Source: DATKXU01 sp035528905 | GTDB lineage: Bacteria; Armatimonadota; UBA5829; DTJY01 | DNA: 36,119 bases | NCBI GenBank assembly: GCA_035528905.1 | Contig: DATKXU010000088.1 | Coordinates: 1 to 36,119, forward strand | Reading direction: 5' to 3' | Part shown: piece by piece, positions 1 to 7,644 of the stretch | Position numbering within the stretch: the first letter of the stretch is position 1 | Layout of the letters: each line of letters begins with the position of its first letter | Notes under the pieces: model-generated | Seen by the model: only the letters and a program-made list of their open reading frames with translations | The model's database searches: none | What the model was told of the DNA's origin: nothing | Translations under genes and position numbers: made by a program

Positions 1-381
1 GCGGTCGCGCAATGGCTCGAAAAGCATCCGGCGGTGGCCTGGGTCAACTATCCGGGGCTTTCCAGCCATCGCGACTACGCGAGGGCCAGGCGCTTCCTGC
101 CTGAGGGCCAGGGCGCGATCATCGGCTTCGGCATAAAGGGCGGACGCAAGCCCGGGATGAAGATGATCAATTCCGTCAAGCTCTGCTCGCACCTAGCGAA
201 CATCGGCGACTCCAAGACCCTTATCATCCATCCGGCATCTACTACTCACCAGCAGTTGACCCTGGAGGAGCAGTTATCAACGGGTGTCACCGACGATTAC
301 ATTCGCCTCTCGGTTGGGCTGGAGAATGTGGACGACATCACGGCAGACCTGGACCAGGCGCTGAGGAAATCCCAGGAATAG
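1..381 (+). CDS. O-acetylhomoserine sulfhydrylase-like PLP enzyme, C-terminal part (5' end outside window)
   Basis: Open from the first base of the window and ending at TAG 379-381, so about 126 C-terminal residues are seen. The segment SKTLIIHPASTTHQQL followed by RLSVGLENVDDITADLDQAL is the typical C-terminal domain of the Cys/Met-metabolism PLP-dependent family, closest to O-acetylhomoserine aminocarboxypropyltransferase. That enzyme makes homocysteine (or methionine from methanethiol) from O-acetylhomoserine in the cytoplasm. The PLP-binding lysine lies upstream of the window. Cystathionine gamma-synthase or methionine gamma-lyase are relatives, but the HPASTTHQQL signature favours the sulfhydrylase. 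The next gene starts 178 bp downstream behind its own promoter, so it is a separate unit. Confidence 0.88.
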   Translation, partial: AVAQWLEKHPAVAWVNYPGLSSHRDYARARRFLPEGQGAIIGFGIKGGRKPGMKMINSVKLCSHLANIGDSKTLIIHPASTTHQQLTLEEQLSTGVTDDYIRLSVGLENVDDITADLDQALRKSQE

Positions 382-433
382 AACCGGCCGGCACGATAGG
401 GCGGGGTCGCCGTCTGGAGACGCCGCCCACATG

Positions 434-448
434 AGGGGCTCAGCTCCC
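434..448 (+). terminator. Weak hairpin downstream of the sulfhydrylase gene
   Basis: The 434-448 sequence has GGGG and CCCC arms around a 7-nt loop, downstream of the gene ending at 381 and upstream of the promoter at 484. The stem is short and the following T tract is poor, so this is only a possible transcription end. Confidence 0.25.
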
Positions 449-483
449 CGCGTTTGTAAATGCGCCAGGCTATGAATCGCCGC

Positions 484-512
484 TTGACAACACACAAATC
501 CCATATTATACT
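484..512 (+). promoter_or_regulatory. Sigma-70 promoter of the marR-efflux operon
   Basis: TTGACA at 484-489 and TATACT at 507-512 are separated by exactly 17 bp, a near-perfect sigma-70 promoter. Transcription would start near 519, about 40 nt before the MarR start codon. A direct repeat GCTACT (521-526 and 532-537), one helical turn apart, overlaps the expected start region and could be part of an operator, but no clear palindrome was found. Confidence 0.85.
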
Positions 513-559
513 GTCGGTGTGCTACTATGTCGCTACTCAATTATTGGAGAGGCAAAGTC

Positions 560-994
560 ATGCAGCAAGATCCTACTCAGGGATGCGCTACGGTAGTCAT
601 GGACACAATACCTCGGGTCATGTGTTGCATCGCAGCGGAAATGCACAAGCCTGAAGCGACGGAGCTCTCAGTGCCGCAGTTCCGCGCGTTGATGTTCATC
701 AAGCATCACGAGGGGGTCTCCCTCTCGTCCGTCGCGGAGCATCTTGGGACGACCCTCTCCTCAACTTCCAAGCTGGTTGACGGCTTGGTAGAGCGCACCT
801 ATGTCACTCGGGAGACAGCCGATGATGACCGCCGCCGTGTGATTCTGGCAGTCACCGAATCGGGAGAAGCGGTCCTGGAAGCCGTGCGCCAAGCCGCCCT
901 ATCGCACCTAGTGGAGAGGCTGACCAGACTATCCGCAAGCGAGTGTTCCACGATCGTACGCGCGATGAAATTGCTGCAATCTGCCTTCGCCTAA
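560..994 (+). CDS. MarR family transcriptional regulator
   Basis: A 144-residue protein with the winged-helix layout of MarR repressors. A helix-turn-helix lies around residues 45-75 (VPQFRALMFI, LSSVAEHLGTTLSSTSKLVD), followed by the wing with the DDDRRRVILAVTESG signature, and dimerisation helices lie at both ends. An in-frame ATG at 527 exists, but GGAGAGG at 546-552 sits 7 nt before the ATG at 560, which decides the start. It is the first gene of a plus-strand unit with a TolC channel, adaptor and ABC exporter (47 bp to the next gene). By family precedent it probably represses its own operon and is released by a small ligand. The ligand cannot be read from the sequence. Confidence 0.9.
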   Translation: MQQDPTQGCATVVMDTIPRVMCCIAAEMHKPEATELSVPQFRALMFIKHHEGVSLSSVAEHLGTTLSSTSKLVDGLVERTYVTRETADDDRRRVILAVTESGEAVLEAVRQAALSHLVERLTRLSASECSTIVRAMKLLQSAFA

Positions 995-1041
995 GAGCGA
1001 GGCGCTAGTACAGAGCGAGCATTATACCAAGGAGAGCGGCT

Positions 1042-2352
1042 ATGACCGTAAAACTGTATCATCCTTCTATCCTGATCGCCGTGCTGGCACTCCTGTGGGC
1101 GGTTCCTGCTTCAGCCGAAGACGCTGCTGCTGCTGCAAGCCTGTCCCTTCAGGACTGCATCGAGATTGCCATGAAGAACCAGGTTGATGTCCTGGTCGGC
1201 GAGAACACGGTGACGGCTGCGAAGGCACGCCGGACTCGGGCCTTGAGCGAATACTATCCTCAGGTTACCGCGGAATACACGAGCAATATTGCGGAATCCG
1301 GGGCCGCAAGGCCGGGACAGACGAGCAATACCTTTCTCTCTGTCTCACAGAACTTCTATGATGGAGGCTTGAGGGAGGCTAAAGTGCGACGGTCGAGCGC
1401 GGAAGTCTCCCAGAATCAGTTTGGCCTGGAACGCTTCCGGCAGATCGTGACCTTCAGCGTCACCAGCGACTACTTCTCACTGCTTCGCGTTCAGCATCTT
1501 GCGGACGTGCAGCGCGCACGAGTAACGTATCTCGAAGGGCAACTGGCGCTAGTCCAGACACGCGTCCGGCTTGGAGATGCCGCTGAGGTGGAAGCGTTTC
1601 CCGTCGAGGCCCAGCTCGCCAACGCCCGAGTAGATCTCCTGTCGGCTGAGAACAACATCCGCACATCCGCGATTCAGCTTCAGAACACGATGGGGCTCTC
1701 CCCGGCGCCGGTGTTTTCCGTCCAAGAGGTCGAGGAGCCCGCATCCGCTGAAATCCGTCCCGTTGACGACTATGTGGCTGCTGCATTAGCCGGCCGTCCG
1801 GATGTTCGGGAGACCCAAGCTGGAGTGAAACTGGCGAAATCCTCAGTGGAATCAGCAAAGATTACTCTCCGACCCCGCCCGGTCATCTTCGGACAGTACG
1901 AGAGGTCCTTCAACGGAGGTATCAGCGACTCGGTATCATCCAGCGATGACTCGCTCCTTATCACGGGCGGCCTTGTATACGACATCTTCAACGGCGGGTA
2001 TAACCGCGCAGCGTATCGCGAGGAGCTTACCAACCTGTCGAATGCGGAATTGCGTACCATGCAGATGGAGAAGGATATCCAGTCGGAGGTGCAGCAGGCA
2101 TACCTGAACCTCAAGAACGCCGAAAAGCGAATAGCGGCCAGCGACCTCAGCCTGAAGGCGGCCCAGAAGAACTTCGATGCGCAGGAAGGTCGGTATAAGC
2201 AGGGGCTGGCTATCCCATTGGATCTGCTGAACGCGCAGTTCGAGGTAGTCACTGCGCGGAGCAATGCAGTGCAGGCACGCTATGATTACTACACTTCCAT
2301 CGCACAGCTAGAGTATGCGATAGGCAAACCCGGAGGTCTGTATGGCAACTAG
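1042..2352 (+). CDS. TolC family outer-membrane efflux protein
   Basis: A 436-residue protein with an N-terminal signal peptide (basic start, hydrophobic stretch about residues 9-24, cleavage near PASAED). It then carries two outer-membrane-efflux (OEP) repeats rich in coiled coil, as in TolC/NodT-type trimeric channels. Typical features are SLQDCIEIAMKNQVDVL near the start and the second-repeat helix NAEKRIAASDLSLKAAQKNF. Length fits the family (about 420-480). AAGGAGAG at 1029-1036 lies 5 nt before the ATG. The channel would span the outer membrane and dock with the adaptor encoded next, whose start overlaps this stop by 11 nt. The presence of this gene is the main argument for a diderm host. 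Confidence 0.92.
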   Translation: MTVKLYHPSILIAVLALLWAVPASAEDAAAAASLSLQDCIEIAMKNQVDVLVGENTVTAAKARRTRALSEYYPQVTAEYTSNIAESGAARPGQTSNTFLSVSQNFYDGGLREAKVRRSSAEVSQNQFGLERFRQIVTFSVTSDYFSLLRVQHLADVQRARVTYLEGQLALVQTRVRLGDAAEVEAFPVEAQLANARVDLLSAENNIRTSAIQLQNTMGLSPAPVFSVQEVEEPASAEIRPVDDYVAAALAGRPDVRETQAGVKLAKSSVESAKITLRPRPVIFGQYERSFNGGISDSVSSSDDSLLITGGLVYDIFNGGYNRAAYREELTNLSNAELRTMQMEKDIQSEVQQAYLNLKNAEKRIAASDLSLKAAQKNFDAQEGRYKQGLAIPLDLLNAQFEVVTARSNAVQARYDYYTSIAQLEYAIGKPGGLYGN

Positions 2353-3829
2353 GCGAAAGCGCATTATCGCAGTGGCTTTGGCTGCTGTCGTGATAGTGGC
2401 CAGCATAGCAATCCTCTTGCACCGACGGAACGGCCGAGAGCAGGCAACGGTCCCCACCGCAGTTGTAAGGCGGGGCACGGTGATCGCGACCGTCTCCGCG
2501 AATGGTGTGCTAAAGCCCGTAACGACCGTAGAGGTAAAATCCAACGTGGGAGGCCAGGTAGTCGAGTTGGCAGTAGACGAGGGGGACTTCGTGCAGGCCG
2601 GACAGCTTATAGCTCGTATTGATCCCTCGGATTTGCAGGCCAGTCTGGAGCAGGCACGAGCGGAGCACGAAAGCGCTTTGGCTAAACTACGCCAGGCCAG
2701 GCAGCAGGCGGACGTCCAGCCGAAGTTGACGAGCACGGCGATCAAGCAGGCTGAGAGCGCCCTCGCATCGGCGCAGGCTGCGCTGAACCAGACCAAGACG
2801 GCTTTGATCCCCCAGAAGCTGGCATCAGTTCAATCATCGTACGACCAGGCGAAAGCCACGTACGATCAAGCAGAGAGGCACCTTAAGCGACAGAAAGCAC
2901 TGCTGGAGCAGGGCTTCGTGCCGAAGAGCCAGGTGGACATCGCTGAGGAGCAACACGCCGTCGCGAAGGCCCAGCTGGAATCCGCACAAAGCAGATGGGA
3001 AACGGTTAAGCAGGAAGCCGACCAGGACCTCAAAGCCGCTGAGGCCAGGGCTGAGGAAGCCAAAGCCGCGCTGGAATCGGCGGAGGCTAACGCCTATCAG
3101 AAAGACATAAAGCTTGAGGACATTATCCAGGCTCAGTCGCAAGTGGAGCGTGCAAGGGCGTCGGTCAACAACGCACGGACGCAGTTGGGCTACACCACGA
3201 TCTACGCACCCAGGTCTGGCGTGGTGGTTAAGAAGTATGTGGAAGCAGGCTCGATCGTCACGGCCGGGCGTGCCTCGTTCGCCGGGACCGGCGCCGGCGT
3301 CACTATCGTTGAAATCGCAGACGTAAACATCATGCTCGCGGAGGTCAGCGTTGATGAGACCGACATAGGGCAGATCCGAGCAGGTCAGGACGTGCGCATC
3401 GCGGTTGACGCCTACCCGGACGAGCGGTTTGAGGGGGCAGTGACCAAGATCGCTCCCAAGGCGGTAGTGGACCAGAACGTCACAACCGTCCCGGTGACCG
3501 TGGAGATCGCTCATCCCGACCGACGCCTGAAACCGGGTATGAATGCTACGTGCGATTTTATCATCGAGCGCAGGGAGAACGCGCTTCTCGTGCCGAACGA
3601 CGCAGTCAAGGAAACGGCTGATGGAACGATAGTCAACGTAGTGGAGCAGGAGAAGCAGATACCCCGCCGCGTGGAGGTAGGCATCTCCGACGACCGGAAC
3701 ACCGAGATCATCAGCGGCCTGCGCGAAGGCGAGACCGTGGTGTCCAAGGTGATTGAGCCGGCGGGAGGGACGTCATCACCCGGCGGTCCCCCGCGAGGCA
3801 TGCGCGGCGGACCGCACGGGCCGTTCTAG
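2342..3829 (+). CDS. HlyD/MacA-like periplasmic adaptor subunit
   Basis: A 495-residue membrane-fusion protein. A single N-terminal membrane segment (about residues 8-26) anchors it. A lipoyl-like half motif follows (VKSNVGGQVVELAVDEGDFV), then a long alpha-helical hairpin rich in Ala, Glu and Gln (about 95-260), then the second lipoyl half (YAPRSGVVVKKYVEAGSIV), a beta-barrel and a membrane-proximal domain. The C terminus is a Gly/Pro-rich tail. In MacAB-TolC machines this subunit bridges the inner-membrane transporter and TolC. GGAGG lies just before the ATG, and overlap with the tolC-like gene implies translational coupling. The hairpin is longer than in E. coli MacA, so pairing with a longer channel is possible. 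Confidence 0.9.
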   Translation: MATRRKRIIAVALAAVVIVASIAILLHRRNGREQATVPTAVVRRGTVIATVSANGVLKPVTTVEVKSNVGGQVVELAVDEGDFVQAGQLIARIDPSDLQASLEQARAEHESALAKLRQARQQADVQPKLTSTAIKQAESALASAQAALNQTKTALIPQKLASVQSSYDQAKATYDQAERHLKRQKALLEQGFVPKSQVDIAEEQHAVAKAQLESAQSRWETVKQEADQDLKAAEARAEEAKAALESAEANAYQKDIKLEDIIQAQSQVERARASVNNARTQLGYTTIYAPRSGVVVKKYVEAGSIVTAGRASFAGTGAGVTIVEIADVNIMLAEVSVDETDIGQIRAGQDVRIAVDAYPDERFEGAVTKIAPKAVVDQNVTTVPVTVEIAHPDRRLKPGMNATCDFIIERRENALLVPNDAVKETADGTIVNVVEQEKQIPRRVEVGISDDRNTEIISGLREGETVVSKVIEPAGGTSSPGGPPRGMRGGPHGPF

Positions 3830-3844
3830 GAAGGCAGCGTTGGC

Positions 3845-4573
3845 ATGATCAGCGTGAAGAATCTGCACAAGACTTACCATATGGGAGACATGGTCGTGCG
3901 CGCACTGAGGGGTGTTTCGCTGGATATCGCGCCTGGGGAGTTCGTGGCGATTACGGGACCGTCGGGCTCCGGCAAATCGACGTTCATGAATATCGTCGGC
4001 TGCCTGGACAACCCGACTGAAGGCTCTTACGCCCTCGACGGTCAGGACGTAGCAGGCATGGATGAAGACCAGCTGGCACGGGTGCGCAACCGGAAGGTCG
4101 GCTTCGTCTTTCAGACGTTCAACCTGGTTCCTCGCCGCGCGGCTGTGCGTCAGGTGATGCTGCCACTGCTGTACGATCCGGAAGGTGCCGATGTGGGATC
4201 GAAGGCATTAGCCGCCCTGGAGCGCGTCGGCCTCAGCGATCGAATCCACCACAAGCCGAACGAACTCTCCGGCGGGCAGCAGCAGAGAGTGGCTATAGCG
4301 CGGGCGCTGGTGAACAACCCCCCGATTATCCTGGGAGACGAGCCTACCGGCAACCTGGACACACGCACAAGCGCGGAGATCATGGCGATCTTCCAGGATT
4401 TGCATGCCGACGGCAAGACGGTCATCATCGTGACCCATGAGAGGGATATCGCCAGACACGCCCAGCGGATTGTCCGCTTCAAAGACGGCCACATTGTTTC
4501 CGACCGGCGCATAGATGCGCCTCTGAATGCGCGCGAGGAGCTGGCAAAGCTTCCGGCGGAGGAAGAAGAATGA
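3845..4573 (+). CDS. MacB-type ABC transporter ATP-binding protein
   Basis: A 242-residue nucleotide-binding domain of the LolD/MacB/FtsE group. Walker A is GPSGSGKST (about residue 39), the Q-loop is GFVFQTFNL, the signature is LSGGQQQRVAIARAL, Walker B with D-loop is IILGDEPTGNLD, and the switch His lies in VTHERD. All catalytic residues are present. Only the residue before the Walker B Asp differs from the usual Ala (Gly here). It would hydrolyse ATP at the cytoplasmic face and drive the permease encoded next, with which it shares an ATGA overlap (4570-4573). Here the ATPase and permease are separate proteins, unlike the fused E. coli MacB. Confidence 0.93.
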   Translation: MISVKNLHKTYHMGDMVVRALRGVSLDIAPGEFVAITGPSGSGKSTFMNIVGCLDNPTEGSYALDGQDVAGMDEDQLARVRNRKVGFVFQTFNLVPRRAAVRQVMLPLLYDPEGADVGSKALAALERVGLSDRIHHKPNELSGGQQQRVAIARALVNNPPIILGDEPTGNLDTRTSAEIMAIFQDLHADGKTVIIVTHERDIARHAQRIVRFKDGHIVSDRRIDAPLNAREELAKLPAEEEE

Positions 4574-5784
4574 ACGTGTGGGAGAGCATTTCGGTGGCCC
4601 TGGAGGGACTGGCCGCGAACAAGATGCGTGCCGCTCTCACGATGCTCGGCGTTGTCATCGGCGTTTCGGCGGTCATTACCATGCTCGCGCTTGCCGGAGG
4701 CGCACGAGAACGGATGATGGCGCACATTCAGCAGATGGGCACCAACGTACTGATCATCAGGCCGGGGGAGGCACAGCGGAGAGCAGTGGCTGGAGGGCTC
4801 GGAAGCATACAGTCTCTGACGCTGCAGGATTCCGAGGCTGTAGCTGACAACTGCCCGTCCGTGGCCAAGACGGCCCCGGAGGTCATGATGAGCGCCCAGG
4901 TTAAGTATGGGAACCAGAACACAAATACGAGCATACTGGGCACTACACCCGACTTCTTGAGCGTGCGCAACTACCGCGTGCAGAAAGGCGTGTTCTTTAC
5001 GAATCGCGATGTGAAATCGCTTCGGAAGGTGGCGGTCATCGGCCCCACCGTGGCGAAGAACCTCTTCGGTGAGAGGCCGCCGGTCGGGAAGGCTATCAGC
5101 ATCAAGGGAACGCGGTTCAGCGTCATCGGCCTCATGGCTGAGAAGGGCGCAGGAGGCTTCGGAGACCCCGACGATCAGATAATCGTCCCGGTCACCACGG
5201 CTATGCGCAGGTTATTCGGTATGCAGTATGTACGCACCATCAGCGCACAGGCCCGCAGCATGGAGTTAATGGATGGGGCCAGCATGGAGATTACAACACT
5301 GCTCCGCAAGCGCCACCGAATTGCCGCCGGGGCGGAAGACGATTTCGTTATCAGGAATCAGGCCGAGATCATCGAGATGGCGAGCGAGGCGTCCGGGACA
5401 TTCGCTCTGCTCCTGGGGGGCATCGCGAGCGTTTCTCTTCTGGTCGGCGGGATCGGCATCATGAATATCATGCTAGTCTCGGTCACCGAGCGCACCAGGG
5501 AAATAGGCATTCGCATGGCGGTAGGAGCGCGACGCCGGGATATCCAGAATCAGTTTCTGGTGGAAGCGATGGTCCTCTCCATGGTGGGCGGAGTAGTGGG
5601 AATCCTGGTAGGTATGCTCGGATCGTTTGCGATCACGAGCTTTTCGGAGCTGAACGCCGTAGTATCCCTGTCGTCTATCGCACTGTCGTTCGGCTTCGCG
5701 GCTTTCGTAGGTATCTTCTTCGGGTTCTACCCCGCTCGCAAGGCTTCACGTCTGAACCCGATAGACGCACTGCGCTATGAATGA
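4570..5784 (+). CDS. MacB-type ABC transporter permease (FtsX family)
   Basis: A 404-residue inner-membrane protein with the MacB layout. One transmembrane segment lies near the N terminus (MLGVVIGVSAVITMLAL). A large periplasmic domain follows (about 45-260), then three C-terminal transmembrane segments beginning at GTFALLLGGIASVSLLVGGIG. The conserved FtsX loop MNIMLVSVTERTREIGIRMAVGA is present, and the protein ends with ARKASRLNPIDALRYE, which is typical. It starts inside the ATPase stop (ATGA). By family knowledge this class does not move substrate through the membrane but transmits ATP-driven motion to the adaptor. Substrates may be macrolides, peptides, lipids or virulence products. 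Nothing here tells which. Confidence 0.93.
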   Translation: MNVWESISVALEGLAANKMRAALTMLGVVIGVSAVITMLALAGGARERMMAHIQQMGTNVLIIRPGEAQRRAVAGGLGSIQSLTLQDSEAVADNCPSVAKTAPEVMMSAQVKYGNQNTNTSILGTTPDFLSVRNYRVQKGVFFTNRDVKSLRKVAVIGPTVAKNLFGERPPVGKAISIKGTRFSVIGLMAEKGAGGFGDPDDQIIVPVTTAMRRLFGMQYVRTISAQARSMELMDGASMEITTLLRKRHRIAAGAEDDFVIRNQAEIIEMASEASGTFALLLGGIASVSLLVGGIGIMNIMLVSVTERTREIGIRMAVGARRRDIQNQFLVEAMVLSMVGGVVGILVGMLGSFAITSFSELNAVVSLSSIALSFGFAAFVGIFFGFYPARKASRLNPIDALRYE

Positions 5785-5891
5785 ACCGGCGGGCGATTCC
5801 TGAGGATATCGGCGCCGGCCCCTGCAACATCCGCGGCTCAGGCAACTCCCCATTCAAAAATCCTCCATGTGGCAGAATGCGCTTCGGGTAG

Positions 5892-5920
5892 TTGACATTC
5901 GGGAAGTCGTAGGGTATAAG
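5892..5920 (+). promoter_or_regulatory. Sigma-70 promoter of the EF-Tu-domain-2-like mini-gene
   Basis: TTGACA at 5892-5897 and TATAAG at 5915-5920 with a 17-bp spacer. The start would be near 5927, giving a leader of about 57 nt before the start codon at 5984. The remaining intergenic sequence (5785-5891) shows only a weak CCGGCG/CGCCGG inverted repeat shortly after the permease stop. Confidence 0.82.
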
Positions 5921-5983
5921 GTAGCTGTAAGCTCTGGCGTCATCTCTTGCCTGCCAATGTCGCCTTGCCGGGAGGTGATGAAG

Positions 5984-6241
5984 ATGGAAGTGTACATCGG
6001 GCGCGTTTCGCATTACTTCACGCACCTTGCGGTCGCCGGGGTGAAGGTAGAGTCCGAGGTGCTGAAGGTCGGCGACACGATCCACATTCAGGGCCACACG
6101 ACGGATCTCATACAGACAGTTGATTCCATGCAGCTCGAACATGAGGAGATCCAGGAGGCGAAGCCCGGGATGGACATAGGGATCAAGGTCCGAGACCACG
6201 TCCGCGAGCACGACAGAGTGCTGAAGGTCGTGAAGGAGTGA
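5984..6241 (+). CDS. EF-Tu domain-2-like small protein (translation elongation factor-like)
   Basis: An 85-residue protein that is a single beta-barrel of the translation-factor domain II type. YIGRVSHYFTHLAVAGVKV is followed by LKVGDTIHIQG, HTTDLIQTVDSMQ, PGMDIGIKV and VREHDRVLKV. Proteins like this are usually annotated translation elongation factor-like and also resemble the C-terminal domain of some U32 peptidases. There is no GTPase domain. In-frame ATGs occur at 5867, 5978 and 5984. GGAGG at 5971-5975 lies 8 nt before 5984 but touches 5978, so 5984 is preferred. It has its own promoter and stands alone. The biological role of the family is not established. Confidence 0.8.
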   Translation: MEVYIGRVSHYFTHLAVAGVKVESEVLKVGDTIHIQGHTTDLIQTVDSMQLEHEEIQEAKPGMDIGIKVRDHVREHDRVLKVVKE

Positions 6242-6277
6242 CTTGGGCTGTCTGCTACCCGCTCGACCAGGCAGGAC

Positions 6278-6332
6278 TGTCATCCTGAGTCCTATGGACG
6301 AAGGATGACATGAGGCACGTCCGCCGCGGCGG
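6278..6332. repeat. Nested inverted repeats between the mini-gene and tRNA-Gln
   Basis: TGTCATCCT (6278-6286) and AGGATGACA (6302-6310) are perfect 9-bp inverted arms. Between them GTCC/GGAC forms an inner stem. A perfect 12-bp palindrome CCGCCGCGGCGG follows at 6321-6332. The element lies between convergent units (plus-strand mini-gene, minus-strand tRNA). It may act as a bidirectional transcription end or be a dispersed intergenic repeat. There is no T tract to settle this. Confidence 0.6.
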
Positions 6333-6357
6333 AATGACATGGACGATGCGGGCCAGA

Positions 6358-6431
6358 TGGCTCCGGGGCTAGGATTCGAACCTAGATACCGGGCTCCAAA
6401 GGCCCGTGTCCTGCCATTGGACGACCCCGGA
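6358..6431 (-). tRNA. tRNA-Gln (anticodon TTG)
   Basis: The reverse strand folds as a full cloverleaf of 74 nt including an encoded CCA. The acceptor stem is TCCGGGG/CCCCGGA, the D stem GTCC/GGAC, and the anticodon stem CGGGC/GCCCG with loop CTTTGGA (anticodon TTG). The variable region is GTAT, the T stem CTAGG/CCTAG with loop TTCGAAT, and the discriminator is G. The loop and the G discriminator fit glutamine. A consensus promoter lies directly upstream. Confidence 0.97.
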
Positions 6432-6442
6432 AAGGCACACTT

Positions 6443-6471
6443 ATTATAGGCGAAAAGGGGTTGCCGGTCAA
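6443..6471 (-). promoter_or_regulatory. Promoter of tRNA-Gln
   Basis: On the minus strand TTGACC (6471-6466) and TATAAT (6448-6443) are separated by 17 bp. Transcription would begin about 5-6 nt before the mature tRNA. The -35 box overlaps the stop codon of the DUF951 gene (6470-6468), so the tRNA can be expressed independently of the operon that ends there. Confidence 0.88.
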
Positions 6472-6653
6472 GGTTCGCGGGGCGTCAGGAGCTTCACGCG
6501 GCGCTCGAACTCCTCGCGAGTGAGCATGACCCGGCGGCCGCACTTGAGGCACTTCATGCCTATGTCCGCGCCGACGCGAGTGACCTCCCACTCGAAGCCG
6601 CCGCACGGGTGCTGCTTCCGCATACAGGCGACGTCGCCCACTCTGATCTGCAT
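6468..6653 (-). CDS. DUF951 family protein
   Basis: A 61-residue protein with the whole DUF951 pattern: IRVGDVACMRKQHPCGG, then FEWEVTRVGADIGMKC, LKCGRRVMLTREEFERRV. Two Cys pairs could hold a metal, and the fold is probably a small beta-barrel. The function of the family is unknown. The ATG at 6653 begins 5 nt after the stop of the pseudouridine synthase gene. An upstream in-frame start at 6671 would add six residues overlapping that gene and is less likely. It is the last gene of the rmlD-ileS unit. Confidence 0.85.
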   Translation of the reverse strand: MQIRVGDVACMRKQHPCGGFEWEVTRVGADIGMKCLKCGRRVMLTREEFERRVKLLTPREP

Positions 6654-6658
6654 CGGAC

Positions 6659-7642
6659 TCACTCGCCGCACCTCTCACGAAGGAATGTCACCAGCGCGTC
6701 CATCTCCTCCGGCATCGGGGCTGTGAACTCCATCCTGCAGCCCGTCCTCGGGTGATCGAAGCTCAGGTAGTACGCATGGAGAGCCTGGCCGTGCAGGACG
6801 CCGATCAGCCTGTTCGCGGCCGAGACGAATTCCCTTCGACCAGACTGGAGACGCCGATTCCCCGAGTAGACCGGGTCGCCGACGACCGGATGCCCCGCAT
6901 AGGCCGCATGAACCCGAACCTGATGAGTGCGGCCCGTCCGGAGCTTCGCCTCAATGAGCGTCATCGGGCCGAAGCGCTCCAGCACCTTGAGATCGGTAAC
7001 CGCTGCGCGCGATCTGCCTGAGGCAGACGACTCGATGACGGCCATCTTCTTCCGATCCACAGGATGACGGCCGATCGGAGCGTCCACCACCGCCTCCTGA
7101 AATCTGGGATCGCCCCATACAAGCGCGAGGTATTTGCGCTCGGCCGTGCGCGACTGGATTTGCTTCTGAAGAGCATGGTGCGCGGCGTCGGTCTTCGCAG
7201 CTACGATCAGCCCGGAGGTGTCCTTGTCCAGGCGGTGGACGATGCCGGGGCGCTCGACGCCTCCGATTGCCGCGAGTCCCTTGCAGTGGGCGAGGAGAGC
7301 ATTCACCAGAGTGCCATACGGGGCGCCCGGCGCAGGATGGACGACCATGCCCTTCGGCTTGTTGATGACGATGAGATCCTGGTCCTCGTAGACTATATCC
7401 AGGGGCAGCTCCTCAGGCAGTATGCGGGCAGGCTTCGGCGGCGGAATGGCATACCGGACGACCTCGCCGGCTCTGACTTTATGGGCCGGCTTCGACGGCG
7501 CTCCGTCAACCGTCACGCAGCCTTCTTCGATGAGGCGCTGGAAGTTCGAGCGGCTGATCTCCGGCTTGTGCAATGCCAGAAATGCGTCCAGCCGCTCGCC
7601 CTCGTCCTCTTTAGAAACCGTCAACTCGAACAGTTCGGCCAT
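6659..7642 (-). CDS. RluA/RluD family 23S rRNA pseudouridine synthase
   Basis: A 327-residue protein with an N-terminal S4 RNA-binding domain (about residues 14-75, ERLDAFLALHKPEISRSNFQRLI). The catalytic domain follows with HRLDKDTSGLIVAAK, whose Asp is the catalytic residue of this family. RTGRTHQVRVHAAYAGHPVVGDPVY is a second hallmark. By homology it isomerises uridines in 23S rRNA (RluD modifies helix 69), though the exact sites cannot be assigned. It starts 2 nt after the lgt stop within the same operon. The lspA-lgt-rluD-like order resembles the lspA-rluD linkage seen in many bacteria. Confidence 0.93.
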   Translation of the reverse strand: MAELFELTVSKEDEGERLDAFLALHKPEISRSNFQRLIEEGCVTVDGAPSKPAHKVRAGEVVRYAIPPPKPARILPEELPLDIVYEDQDLIVINKPKGMVVHPAPGAPYGTLVNALLAHCKGLAAIGGVERPGIVHRLDKDTSGLIVAAKTDAAHHALQKQIQSRTAERKYLALVWGDPRFQEAVVDAPIGRHPVDRKKMAVIESSASGRSRAAVTDLKVLERFGPMTLIEAKLRTGRTHQVRVHAAYAGHPVVGDPVYSGNRRLQSGRREFVSAANRLIGVLHGQALHAYYLSFDHPRTGCRMEFTAPMPEEMDALVTFLRERCGE

Positions 7643-7644
7643 CG

